The position numbers and the translations under genes were made by a program. A DNA stretch of 55,360 nt from Planctomycetaceae bacterium. Its GTDB lineage: Bacteria; Planctomycetota; Planctomycetia; Planctomycetales; Planctomycetaceae. Below, one piece after another: positions 35,664-43,650 of this stretch; the stretch's first letter is position 1, and each line of letters opens with the position of its first letter. The stretch covers positions 1-55,360 of the forward strand of contig JAHBXV010000041.1 of NCBI GenBank assembly GCA_019636285.1. Direction: 5' to 3'. The notes below the pieces were generated by a model. That model had not been told where the DNA came from and searched no databases. It saw only the letters and a list, made by a program, of their open reading frames with translations.

Positions 35664-37076
35664 GTGACGAGTTCGTCGCTGTCGTTGTGGGGCCGAGCGG
35701 TCTTCTCCATCATCGCGGTGGTCGCCTGCCTGTTCGGCGGCGTGGCGGGTTGCCTGACCCTCGCGTCGATGCGCGTTCCTCCTGAATTGCGGGAACCGGT
35801 TCCTCAGCGATTCAACGTCGACCTGTTCGAGGTGGAACGGGCGACGGTCCGCGAGGTCGTGACCGGATTCGGTTCCGCCGAACCGGTTCGCGAAGTCGTG
35901 GTCTCGGCCCAGGTTGCCGGTGAAATCATTGCCGTCCATCCCGAATTGAAGATTGGGACCGAGGTCAAGGGGCAGGCGACAACCTCCGATTCCGAGGGGC
36001 GATCCGTAACGGCGACCGGCGACCTGCTCGCCCGGATCGACCCGCGCGTTTACGAAGAGCAACTGCTACGCGCGAAGACGCAGCTCGAAGACGATCGCCT
36101 GGAACTGACGCGCGTCGAGCAGGAATCGACCAATCTCGAGCGGCTCGCCGAACAGCTCGAGCGCGATCGGGCCGACAACCAGGCCGAATACGACAAGTTT
36201 CGCAAGCTGTATGAAAAAGGGGGGGTCGCCACTGAAAGCGATCTTCGCAGAGCGCAACTGACGCTCCGCGGTGTCGAAAAACTGATTATCGAAAACGAAA
36301 ACGCCCGAGCCCTGCTGCCGGTCCGGTTGGCGCAGGTTCACCGCAAGCTCGCGACGCACCAGAATCAGATTCGACTCGCGGAAATCGATCTGCAAAACAC
36401 GACCATCCGTCCCCCCTTTCGCGGAATCCTCAGCAGCGTGGCGATCGAACAGGGGCAGTTTGTTCGTCCCGGCGATCCGCTGGTGACGATTACCGATGTC
36501 GACAAAGTCGAGATTCCCATCTCGATCACGCTTGGCGACTTCGCGAAGATCAAGCCGCGGCTCGATTCCGGCACGCTGCCCCCGGTGGCGTTGGCGTCCA
36601 ACGAGTCGGCCCCGGAACTCTGGACGGGCGAATTGCTGCGGGCCTCGCCCAAGGTCGACCCGGCGACGCGCACCGTGGTTGTCTATGTGCGGGTCGACAA
36701 CTCGCGGCAGACGACACCGCTGCTTCCCGGAACGTTCGTGCAGGCGAGGATTGAAGGGCCCGTTCATCAGGAGGTTCTGGTCGTCCCGCGCGACGCCCTG
36801 CTTGGTTCGGATGTCTTCATCGCGCGGGACGATGCGACCGCCGAGCGACGGTTCGTGACCATCGCCGAGCGTTTGCAGGCGTTCGCCATTGTTTCCGAAG
36901 GAGTCGAGGAAGGAGACCGCGTGGTTCTCAGCAATCTCGACATTCTGAATTCGGGGTCTCTGATTCAGCCGCAACGCGAGCGGACGCTGGATGATGAGTT
37001 GAAGACGCAGCGAACAAAACTCCTGAGCCGCCTCGACTCACCCCAGGCGCGGCTGATGAAAAAGCCGTCGGAATAG
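35664..37076 (+). CDS. Periplasmic adaptor (membrane fusion) protein of an RND-type efflux system
   Basis: A GTG at 35664 with AGAAGGA upstream gives 470 residues. N-terminal anchor (about residues 9-33, WGRAVFSIIAVVACLFG). Lipoyl/barrel-sandwich halves flank a coiled-coil hairpin with heptads around residues 130-235 (EEQLLRAKTQLEDDRLELTRVE onward, key Leu/Glu pattern), then IRPPFRGILSSVAIEQGQFVRPGDPLVTI and the beta-barrel and membrane-proximal domains. HlyD/MexA/AcrA-like. The pump and outer-membrane partner are not adjacent; downstream is an unrelated gene on the other strand. Confidence 0.88.
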   Translation: MTSSSLSLWGRAVFSIIAVVACLFGGVAGCLTLASMRVPPELREPVPQRFNVDLFEVERATVREVVTGFGSAEPVREVVVSAQVAGEIIAVHPELKIGTEVKGQATTSDSEGRSVTATGDLLARIDPRVYEEQLLRAKTQLEDDRLELTRVEQESTNLERLAEQLERDRADNQAEYDKFRKLYEKGGVATESDLRRAQLTLRGVEKLIIENENARALLPVRLAQVHRKLATHQNQIRLAEIDLQNTTIRPPFRGILSSVAIEQGQFVRPGDPLVTITDVDKVEIPISITLGDFAKIKPRLDSGTLPPVALASNESAPELWTGELLRASPKVDPATRTVVVYVRVDNSRQTTPLLPGTFVQARIEGPVHQEVLVVPRDALLGSDVFIARDDATAERRFVTIAERLQAFAIVSEGVEEGDRVVLSNLDILNSGSLIQPQRERTLDDELKTQRTKLLSRLDSPQARLMKKPSE

Positions 37077-37116
37077 AGCTTTGTCCGTGCGTCCTTGTGA
37101 TATGCGATCAACCGAA

Positions 37117-37144
37117 GGCACACTGGCGGAGCCAGTGGCACACG
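37117..37144. repeat. Repeat family A, short copy
   Basis: GGCACACTGGCGGAGCCAGT followed by GGCACACG, 40 bp past the adaptor-protein stop. Confidence 0.7.
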
Positions 37145-37199
37145 ACAATCAAGCCATGACCAAGCGTTGAGCCAAATCGCTCGGTGTTGACCGCGATGA

Positions 37200-37286
37200 G
37201 CCGCCGTCAAGACCCGGTTGGCGGCTCGGAAACCTCTACAAATTTTGGAATACTTCGGACGTCCAGAGGGTTTTGACGGTACTACA
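37200..37286 (-). repeat. Repeat family C copy 2
   Basis: Reverse-oriented copy: GCCGTCAAGACCCGGTTGGC at one end and CAGAGGGTTTTGACGGTACT at the other. It ends 7 bp before the stop of the minus-strand gene at 37294. Confidence 0.85.
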
Positions 37287-37293
37287 TGTCAGA

Positions 37294-37830
37294 TCACGGC
37301 AGAAAGCCGCGATCCCGCAGTTCCTGGATATTGTCCGGCGCGCTCGTGATGACCCGATCCGCGGCGTACTTGAGTACCGCCATTCCGGCGAGCGACTGAG
37401 GGGCCGTGAGAATCGCCACGCGGTCTTCGTCTTCATTATCGAGCTGACGATTCAGCCGCGCGACGGCTTCTTCGACATTGTCGCTGACGATGCGCTTTTC
37501 GCCGCTGCGGTTCGACAGCCGCAGATGCGAGAACGACGCCGTGCGGGCCAGGAGAAAACTCGCCAGGTCCGTGTCGTCCGCGTCGTCGAAGAAATTCTCG
37601 AACCGTGGCGAGGCATTGTCCGGCGTGATGATGAGAGGCCGGGTAATGGTGACCTGCCCCTGGGTGATCGTCACCGGTTCGCCGGCCGAACTTCCTTCCA
37701 GGACCAGGAAATACGGAAGGTCGGACTCGCCAAACGTGAACAGCCCGTAATGAACGGGCCGTGCGATCTCGACCGCATTCCAGGCGCGGAAAAAACGGTC
37801 GCGGTCGGAGGATTCACCCAGAAAATCCAA
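37294..37830 (-). CDS. Conserved-looking hypothetical protein
   Basis: 178 residues from a TTG at 37830 (no ATG or GTG in frame upstream that fits). Soluble, mixed alpha-beta; notable stretches are VHYGLFTFGESDLPYFLVLEG (key: FTFGES, PYFLV), VTITQGQVTITRP and FENFFDDADDTDLASFLLAR. No signal peptide, membrane segment or known motif. The stop is immediately followed by repeat C copy 2. Low-confidence start. Confidence 0.65.
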   Translation of the reverse strand: MDFLGESSDRDRFFRAWNAVEIARPVHYGLFTFGESDLPYFLVLEGSSAGEPVTITQGQVTITRPLIITPDNASPRFENFFDDADDTDLASFLLARTASFSHLRLSNRSGEKRIVSDNVEEAVARLNRQLDNEDEDRVAILTAPQSLAGMAVLKYAADRVITSAPDNIQELRDRGFLP

Positions 37831-38004
37831 GGCACGGCTCGCTCAAGACAGTCAATCACCCGATTCAGTTGACGGAATTCCGGCCGCGAATACAAGAGAC
37901 GAGTCGAGAGTCCAGGAGGAGAGATTCTCTACGTCGCCCCCTCCGCCTCTCCCAATCCCGCCGACATGCCGTCCTCGACGGCATGTCGGCGGCCGGGCTA
38001 TCGT

Positions 38005-38090
38005 GTAGTACCGTCACAACTCTCTGGACGGCCGAAATGTCCCAAAACTTGTAGAGGTTTCCGAGCCGCCCACCGGGTTTTGACGGTGGC
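38005..38090 (+). repeat. Repeat family C copy 3
   Basis: GTAGTACCGTCACAACTCTC opens and CCGGGTTTTGACGGTGG closes the copy, 58 bp before the kinase start, mirroring copy 1 before the HAD gene. Confidence 0.85.
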
Positions 38091-38148
38091 TCGTGTCAAA
38101 ATCGAAAGCACCGCGCGGTTTGAGTCGCATCTGGGGAGCGAATGGCCC

Positions 38149-39774
38149 ATGCATCCGGAACGGATTGGCCCGTATGTCATCGACAAGAAAATCGGCTCAG
38201 GAGGCATGGGGGCCGTCTATCTCGGCCGTCACGAGACGACCGGGGAGATTGCCGCGGTCAAGGTGCTTCCTGCCTCGCTCGCCCGCGAAGAAGGCTTCGT
38301 CCAGCGGTTCAACCGCGAAATCGAGGCCATGCAGAAAGTCAGCAGCCCCTACATCGTGAAGCTGTTTGACAGCGGTGTTGACGGGGAGACGTACTACTAC
38401 TCGATGGAATACGTCGATGGCGAGACCCTCACGGCCCGTCTCCGACGCGACCGCAAGATCGAATGGCCGCAAGCCGTCGAACTCGCGCTGCAGATTTGCC
38501 TCGCCCTCAAAGCCGCGCACGATGCCGGGGTCATCCATCGCGACCTGAAGCCGTCGAATTTGCTGCTGGCGACCGACGGAACGTGCAAACTGACCGATTT
38601 TGGCGTCGCGCAAGTCTTTGCCACGAATCGTCTGACGGTGACGGGAGGCGTGATCGGCACGGCGGAGTACATGTCTCCCGAACAAGCTCAAGGACACCGG
38701 GCCACCAAGCGGAGCGACCTGTATTCGCTGGGAGCGGTCCTCTATGTCATGTTGACCGGCCGACCGCCATTCACCGGAACAACGACCGTCGAGATTCTCC
38801 AGAAGCATCGCTACGGCCAGTTCGACCGAGTCGCGCGCTACGTTCCCGATATCCCCCGCTGGCTCGATGAACTGGTCAGCCAACTCCTCGAAAAAGACCC
38901 CGAAAAACGCCCGCCCGATGCCCTGGTTCTGTCGCGCCAACTGCGGGAAGCGCTCCGCCGGTCGAGCGAATCGGAGATTGGCGAAACCCTGGTCTCGGCT
39001 GCTGGCATGGATGAAGGAGAAACGCAAGCACTGGCGGCCGATGGAGGCTTCGGGCCGACCTTCATGCGCGACATGGTGCGCGCCGAAATCGAACAGGCCA
39101 CGGTTCAGACTCCGCTGCAGAAACTGGCCGACAACACCTGGGTTCTCGTGACGGCGCTGGTGCTCCTGATCGCGACACCGGTAGCCATCTACCGCTGGAC
39201 CACCAGCCTGACCGACGACGAGAAATTCGCACGCGGCGTCGCGCTGATGGACGAAGCGCCCGGGTCGAACTGGGTTGCGGCTCGAGATCAATATTTCCTG
39301 CCGCTGATCGAATCGGACGCTGCCGCGTGGACGCCGAAGGTTCAACCCTACCTCGACGATGTCGAAGCGTACGAAATGGAGCGGGAGCTTCTGAAACACC
39401 GCCGTCGCAACGCAACGCCGCAGGATGAATTCGAGCGTTTGCTGCTCGGCATTCGCGCCGCGTGGGAAGCGGGCGATCTGCGCGGAGCCGAGCGCGATCT
39501 GCATGCGGCCAAGGTTGTCGCTGCTGTCGACCAGGAGCGATCGCGGTTTGCTCCGCTCATCGATCGTTGGTTGCAGCAATTGGCGGACGAACTACCGGAT
39601 GACCAGCAGCTCAGCGAGTTTCTCGCCGGTCAACAGGCAGTCATCGCGAAGGTACGCGAGCAACGGCCGGAGGTCGCCGAACAGCTTCGCGAAGCGTTGA
39701 TGATTCTTTACCGCGACGATCCGGCCGCGCTCGAGAAACTGGCTCCGCCGATCACGGAACAGAGTCCTCCGTGA
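38149..39774 (+). CDS. Hanks-type Ser/Thr protein kinase with transmembrane segment
   Basis: ATG 38149 gives 541 residues (GGGGAG about 15 bp upstream). Kinase domain from residue 8: Gly-rich IGSGGMGAVYLG (15-26), Lys38, HRD at 130-132 (RDLKPSN), DFG at 150-152, SPE at 176-178. All catalytic residues are present. A transmembrane segment (NTWVLVTALVLLIATPVAIYRW) follows at about residues 330-350, then a ~190-residue helical extracytoplasmic region rich in charged residues (ERELLKHRRRN, LRGAERDLHAAK), possibly a sensor. A typical PknB-like layout. Confidence 0.93.
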   Translation: MHPERIGPYVIDKKIGSGGMGAVYLGRHETTGEIAAVKVLPASLAREEGFVQRFNREIEAMQKVSSPYIVKLFDSGVDGETYYYSMEYVDGETLTARLRRDRKIEWPQAVELALQICLALKAAHDAGVIHRDLKPSNLLLATDGTCKLTDFGVAQVFATNRLTVTGGVIGTAEYMSPEQAQGHRATKRSDLYSLGAVLYVMLTGRPPFTGTTTVEILQKHRYGQFDRVARYVPDIPRWLDELVSQLLEKDPEKRPPDALVLSRQLREALRRSSESEIGETLVSAAGMDEGETQALAADGGFGPTFMRDMVRAEIEQATVQTPLQKLADNTWVLVTALVLLIATPVAIYRWTTSLTDDEKFARGVALMDEAPGSNWVAARDQYFLPLIESDAAAWTPKVQPYLDDVEAYEMERELLKHRRRNATPQDEFERLLLGIRAAWEAGDLRGAERDLHAAKVVAAVDQERSRFAPLIDRWLQQLADELPDDQQLSEFLAGQQAVIAKVREQRPEVAEQLREALMILYRDDPAALEKLAPPITEQSPP

Positions 39775-39808
39775 ACGCGCACCGTTTTGGGCCGGCTGCG
39801 GCCGAGTT

Positions 39809-41011
39809 CTACCGGCCGAACCGGAAAATGTGGGCGTCGGAGTTGTGGCGGTTCCGCAAATGGTCACTGAGAATGTCCGCGGCGATCACGCTGAAGGTGA
39901 TCCCGTTTCCTCCGTAGCCCAGGGCGAAGTAGGCGTTGGGGTGGTCGGGAGACGGTCCGATATAGGCGAGGCCATCCTCGGTTTCGCCGAATGTCCCCGC
40001 CCAGGCATATTCGATTTCCAGTCGCAGGTCCGGGAACAGGGGTTCAAGCTGTTTGAGAATCCGGCCGGCCTGGCGATGGCACTTCGCATCGCGCCGCGGG
40101 GGACTTCGAAAGTTGTCGTCCCGCCCGCCGGCAAGAAGACGTCGATCGGCGGTGGTTCGAAAATACAGGTACGGACGCGCCGTCTCCCAGACCAGCCAAT
40201 CGTCGCACCAGATGTCCGCGTCGCCCAGCGGCTGCGTCACCATTGCGTACGTGCTCTTGAGCCGAGTGACATTTTTCCGGAGTCGCGTGGTGGCTTCGTA
40301 CCCGGTCGCGAACAGGATTTTTTTCGCCCGCACGCGGAAGTTCCGATCGGTCTGAACCAGGACTCCGTCGTTCGTGCATTCAATACGGGTCGCCCCCGTC
40401 CGGTCATGGACGCGGGCACCGCCGCCCATCGCGAGTTCGAGTAAACCGTGCGCCATGCGAAAGGGATCGCAACTGGCCGCGCCCCGCGAGATGAGTGCCG
40501 CCGGATGGGGAACCGGCACTCGTGCGGACAGTTGCGGCCCTCTCGCAAACTCCACATCGATTCCGCACGCCCGGCGAGCCGCGCATTCGCGCTCGAGGAT
40601 GGGCACGTCGTCTTCGCGACTGGCCAGATACAGGCTTTGCTTGCGGCGAAACCCGCAATCGCAGGGGATTTTCGCGGCCAGGTTCTCGAGCGTGTCGATC
40701 GATTGCAGGCAGAGGAGATAGGCCCGTTCGGCTGCTGGTTGGCCGATCATTTCGATCAGATCGACCAGATGGGTGTCGATTTCGTACTGCAGGATGGCGG
40801 TGCTGGCGGCCGTGCTGCCGTGGGCCACTTCCCGGCAATCCAGCACGAGAACATTCCAGCCATCGCGCGTCAGTCGCTCGGCGAGAATCGCCCCGGTGAT
40901 TCCTGCCCCCAGGATCAGGATTTCACAATCGGCATCTTCCTCGAGAGGCGGATAGGTTCGGATCAGGCCATTGCGGAGCGGCCAATAGGGATGGGTTGAC
41001 GTCAGGTCCAA
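39809..41011 (-). CDS. FAD-dependent oxidoreductase of the D-amino-acid oxidase family
   Basis: 400 residues, start ATG 41011. The FAD-binding Rossmann motif ILILGAGITGAILAERL (about residues 30-46) and the C-terminal ALGYGGNGITFSVIAADIL segment match DAO/gamma-glutamylputrescine oxidoreductase-type enzymes that oxidise amines or glycine derivatives. Middle stretch TGYEATTRLRKNVTRLKSTYAMVTQPLG fits the substrate domain. Convergent with the Ser/Thr kinase (34 bp apart). Substrate unknown. Confidence 0.9.
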   Translation of the reverse strand: MDLTSTHPYWPLRNGLIRTYPPLEEDADCEILILGAGITGAILAERLTRDGWNVLVLDCREVAHGSTAASTAILQYEIDTHLVDLIEMIGQPAAERAYLLCLQSIDTLENLAAKIPCDCGFRRKQSLYLASREDDVPILERECAARRACGIDVEFARGPQLSARVPVPHPAALISRGAASCDPFRMAHGLLELAMGGGARVHDRTGATRIECTNDGVLVQTDRNFRVRAKKILFATGYEATTRLRKNVTRLKSTYAMVTQPLGDADIWCDDWLVWETARPYLYFRTTADRRLLAGGRDDNFRSPPRRDAKCHRQAGRILKQLEPLFPDLRLEIEYAWAGTFGETEDGLAYIGPSPDHPNAYFALGYGGNGITFSVIAADILSDHLRNRHNSDAHIFRFGR

Positions 41012-41125
41012 TCAGGTCGCTCCGTACAAATCATTTCCCCGAGTCCCGGTAGCGGATGGTTCATGTTGTGATTGACGGATTCAACGCGAATTCCAGATGC
41101 ACGGTAGCGACTTTTTTGAAGGGTG

Positions 41126-41229
41126 TCTCACGAAGCCACGAAGTCACGGAGAAAGGCACTCGAGCCCTCTCAATTCGCCTTCAAGCCTCGCTTTCGCCTT
41201 TCTCCGTGCCTTGGTGGCTTCCTGAGATA
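41126..41229. repeat. Repeat family D copy
   Basis: CACGAAGCCACGAAGTCACGGAGAAAGG (about 41129-41156, trimmed) and CCTTTCTCCGTGCCTTGGTG (about 41197-41216) form near-perfect inverted arms, matching 23573-23674. Located in the 304-bp gap between the oxidoreductase start and binding-protein stop. Confidence 0.75.
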
Positions 41230-41315
41230 TTCAGTCAGATGACCGTTTCCTGGGGGGAGATGAAGACATCTGACCCCAGCGACCCCCACAACAAATGGCA
41301 GGCGTCCGCGGTCGT

Positions 41316-42329
41316 CTATTCGCCGTGTTGCTTGGGTTTGAGGAGCGCCTGCATCTCGGGAGTCTCCTTGTTTTCGGGCGTGGCGACATATTCGCCCGTG
41401 CTGATTCGCTTTTCGACCTTCCCGCCGCGCAGATGCTTGGCCATCGTCATGACGGCGAGGTAGCCCATCTTGACCGGGTCTTGCAACACGATGCCATCGA
41501 CAGAGCCGTCGCTCAGACCGTTCACGAGTGGCACGTTGGGATCGAAGGCGACGAACTTCACCTTTCCGGCGAGATCCAGATCCTGGAGCGCCCCGAGCAC
41601 GCCGGTGGCGTTGGGTTCGCAGACCGCGAAGATGCCGTTGACATCGTCACGATACCGACGGAGAACCTGACCGGATCGGCTCAGCGCCTCATCGGCTTTC
41701 GCACCGATATACTCGTCGGACGAAAGAATCGTGATATCTGGAAAATCGTTCTTGAGAGTTTCCAGGAACCCTTCTTCGCGCTGGAAGGTACTTTCGCTCC
41801 CGTGGACATATCGCACAAGCACGACATTTCCCTTGCCTCCCAGAACCTCGGCCATCCGCTTCGCTGCCAAATTTCCTCCGACACGATTGTCCGTTGCCAC
41901 GTAGGAAACAATGTGAGTTTCGTCATCGAGCCCACTGTCAAAGATGACAACGGGAACTTTCTTTTCGTCGGCTTCCTGAACGTAGGGAACCAGCGCCTGT
42001 GAATCGAGCGGTGCCAGGCAGATGCCGTCGACTTGCTGGACGATGAAGTCCTGCACGACGCCGATCTGGCCTTCGCGGTCGTCTTCCTGCACGGGGCCTT
42101 TCCAGAGAATGGTGACATTCCCCAGCTCCTGGGCGGCCTGCTCGGCTCCGTAATGGACCGACTTCCAAAACTCATGCGTCGTTCCCTTGGGAATGACGGC
42201 GATTCGCAACGTCGTGCCTGGTTTGTTCGACTCCACCGTGGTCGAGCCCGATTGCTGAGCCTGGGGAGCGCATCCAAGAGCCAGCAGCGATGCGGCCAGC
42301 GCGCCTGAGAAAAAGGAACGAATCATCAT
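41316..42329 (-). CDS. Sugar ABC transporter substrate-binding lipoprotein (RbsB-like)
   Basis: 337 residues. N-terminal lipoprotein-like signal (MMIRSFFSGALAASLLALGC, Cys about residue 20), a Ser/Thr-rich linker, then the periplasmic-binding fold of the RbsB/LacI type: IAVIPKGTTHEFWKSVHYGAEQAAQEL, FIVQQVDGICLAPLDS, VVIFDSGLDD, YVATDNRVGGNLAAKRM, and IFAVCEPNATGVLGAL. Typical of pentose or hexose-binding proteins. The permease at 32669-33733 is 7.6 kb away and no ATPase is present, so the partner is uncertain. Confidence 0.92.
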   Translation of the reverse strand: MMIRSFFSGALAASLLALGCAPQAQQSGSTTVESNKPGTTLRIAVIPKGTTHEFWKSVHYGAEQAAQELGNVTILWKGPVQEDDREGQIGVVQDFIVQQVDGICLAPLDSQALVPYVQEADEKKVPVVIFDSGLDDETHIVSYVATDNRVGGNLAAKRMAEVLGGKGNVVLVRYVHGSESTFQREEGFLETLKNDFPDITILSSDEYIGAKADEALSRSGQVLRRYRDDVNGIFAVCEPNATGVLGALQDLDLAGKVKFVAFDPNVPLVNGLSDGSVDGIVLQDPVKMGYLAVMTMAKHLRGGKVEKRISTGEYVATPENKETPEMQALLKPKQHGE

Positions 42330-42526
42330 CGGGGCGACTCCGGAGAAGAGGCTCAGGGATGGGGAAAAACTTATCGTAACTTCGATGTCCCAACCGGGCC
42401 AACTGTTCAGGACCGCCGTCGGGCAGACAGGTCGCCCAGCGACCAGAGCTGTCGCTAAACGTACGACAGGATGACGTCATTCTGACGACGCCGCAGAGCC
42501 CCGTTTGACCTCGAAAACTCCTTGAA

Positions 42527-42582
42527 AATCGGTAGTTCCCGCGAGGAACCGGCAGAAACTGCCGATTGGCACGGCACGTGCG
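42527..42582 (+). promoter_or_regulatory. Candidate sigma-54 promoter with adjacent inverted repeat
   Basis: TGGCACG (42567-42573) and GTGCG (42578-42582) give GG-N10-GC spacing, the -24/-12 pattern of sigma-54 promoters, 71 bp before the ATG at 42653. Just upstream AATCGGTAGTT (42527-42537) pairs with AACTGCCGATT (42557-42567; one T-G), with GTTCC/GGAAC inside. The repeat overlaps the -24 box. Reading only; no promoter mapping. Confidence 0.45.
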
Positions 42583-42652
42583 TTTTCACTCATTCGTTCG
42601 CAAGGTGCGAAACAAACAGTCAAAGACGGGCTGAAGTCAGGAAGGGTCGAAG

Positions 42653-42955
42653 ATGAAATCACTCGTGATTGCAACAGCGATGGTGGCGGGAACAATCGGC
42701 CTGGGGAATGCTTCGACGGCGGAAGCCGGACATGGGCATGGCGGCGTGAGCGTGACGGTTGGCGGTTACGGGGGGCCGGGTTACGGCTATCCGGCCTACG
42801 GATATCATCACCATCCCCACATGGGATATTACCGGCCGATGCCGCGCCCGGTGTTCATCGCGCCGCAGCCGGTTTATGTGCCCGTCTACCATCCGGCCCC
42901 GTATCCGTCAGGTTTCGGCCTCCAGACTCGAAACTTCGGTTTGTACATTCGCTAG
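42653..42955 (+). CDS. Small secreted Gly/Tyr/His/Pro-rich protein
   Basis: 100 residues from ATG 42653, with GGAAGG upstream. Signal peptide MKSLVIATAMVAGTIGLGNA, cleavage probably after AEA (about residue 25). The mature ~75 residues are GHGHGG, GGYGGPGYGYPAYGYHHHPHMGYYRP and repeated P-V/I-F/Y-V-P motifs (PVYVPVYHPAPYP). No Cys. Low-complexity Gly/Tyr proteins of this kind are found in many planctomycetes; role unknown, structural or adhesive by guess. Upstream region has the sigma-54-like site. Confidence 0.75.
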   Translation: MKSLVIATAMVAGTIGLGNASTAEAGHGHGGVSVTVGGYGGPGYGYPAYGYHHHPHMGYYRPMPRPVFIAPQPVYVPVYHPAPYPSGFGLQTRNFGLYIR

Positions 42956-42961
42956 TAAAAA

Positions 42962-42990
42962 ATGCCACGCCGACCGGCGCGGCATCCATT
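42962..42990. terminator. Possible terminator after the small secreted protein
   Basis: ATGCCACGCC (about 42962-42971) and GGCGCGGCAT (about 42976-42985) form a stem with one mismatch just after the stop. An A-run before it gives a good T-tract only on the minus strand, so direction is unclear. Confidence 0.45.
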
Positions 42991-43120
42991 TCCGAATGGA
43001 TAACAGTCAAACGCGGTCGAAGTGCTCGGACGGATTCGCGAGAAACATCCAGGCCTTCGGCCGCATCGGGCCAACACGTGCCAGTTCCCACGAAGGAATC
43101 GATGGGTGAAAACAGTTTCG

Positions 43121-43149
43121 GCAAGCCCTCCTGAATGTGATCGGCTTGC
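43121..43149. promoter_or_regulatory. Inverted repeat upstream of the second small secreted gene
   Basis: GCAAGCC (43121-43127) and GGCTTGC (43143-43149) are perfect inverted arms 110 bp before the ATG at 43259. A possible operator; weak evidence. Confidence 0.3.
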
Positions 43150-43258
43150 TAGATGACGGGGCGAACGCGGCAACTTGTCACCGGATACGCTCGAAATGCG
43201 AGAAGCCGGTGCAAGTGAACTCGTTCGCGGTCGCCTCCTGACTTTCCGAGGAGGAACG

Positions 43259-43570
43259 ATGATGTTCACGAAGTCGATGCTTGTGTGTGCTGTCCTGGCC
43301 AGTGGCCTGGTCTTCATGAATTCCGAGACGGCCGAAGCTGGACGACGCGTTGTCGTGCGGGGACCGTTGGGCGGAAGGGTCTACGTGGGACCGCGCCGCA
43401 CGTACGTTCGCGGCCCACTGGGTGGAACCTATTACAGTGGTCCGCGTGCCACGTACTACGCCCCGCCGCGTTACGGGTACAACTACGGCTACTACCCGTA
43501 CAACTACGGACGCGGTTATTCGACCGGCTACTACTACGCCCCTTCGACCGGGTACTACTACTACCGGTAG
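43259..43570 (+). CDS. Small secreted Gly/Tyr-rich protein
   Basis: 103 residues from ATG 43259 with a strong GAGGAGGAA at 43248-43256 (ATG 43262 also possible). Signal peptide MMFTKSMLVCAVLASGLVFM, cleavage after AEA (about residue 26). The mature part starts GRRVVVRGPLGGRVYVG and contains repeated VRGPLGG units and YYxY-type repeats (GYNYGYYPYNYGRGYSTGYYYAP). It is basic and Tyr-rich, with no Cys after the signal. Same class as the gene at 42653, and followed by a strong terminator. Confidence 0.78.
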   Translation: MMFTKSMLVCAVLASGLVFMNSETAEAGRRVVVRGPLGGRVYVGPRRTYVRGPLGGTYYSGPRATYYAPPRYGYNYGYYPYNYGRGYSTGYYYAPSTGYYYYR

Positions 43571-43603
43571 GGTGTGAGTGACATGCGTACGAAGTGATTA
43601 AAC

Positions 43604-43638
43604 AGGCCGCGCCTCACGTTTGAGGCGCGGCCTCTTTT
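43604..43638 (+). terminator. Rho-independent terminator after the Gly/Tyr-rich protein gene
   Basis: AGGCCGCGCCTCA (43604-43616) and TGAGGCGCGGCCT (43621-43633) form a perfect 13-bp stem with a 4-nt loop, followed by CTTTTCGATTTT. It lies 34 bp past the stop. Confidence 0.85.
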
Positions 43639-43650
43639 CGATTTTGCAGA

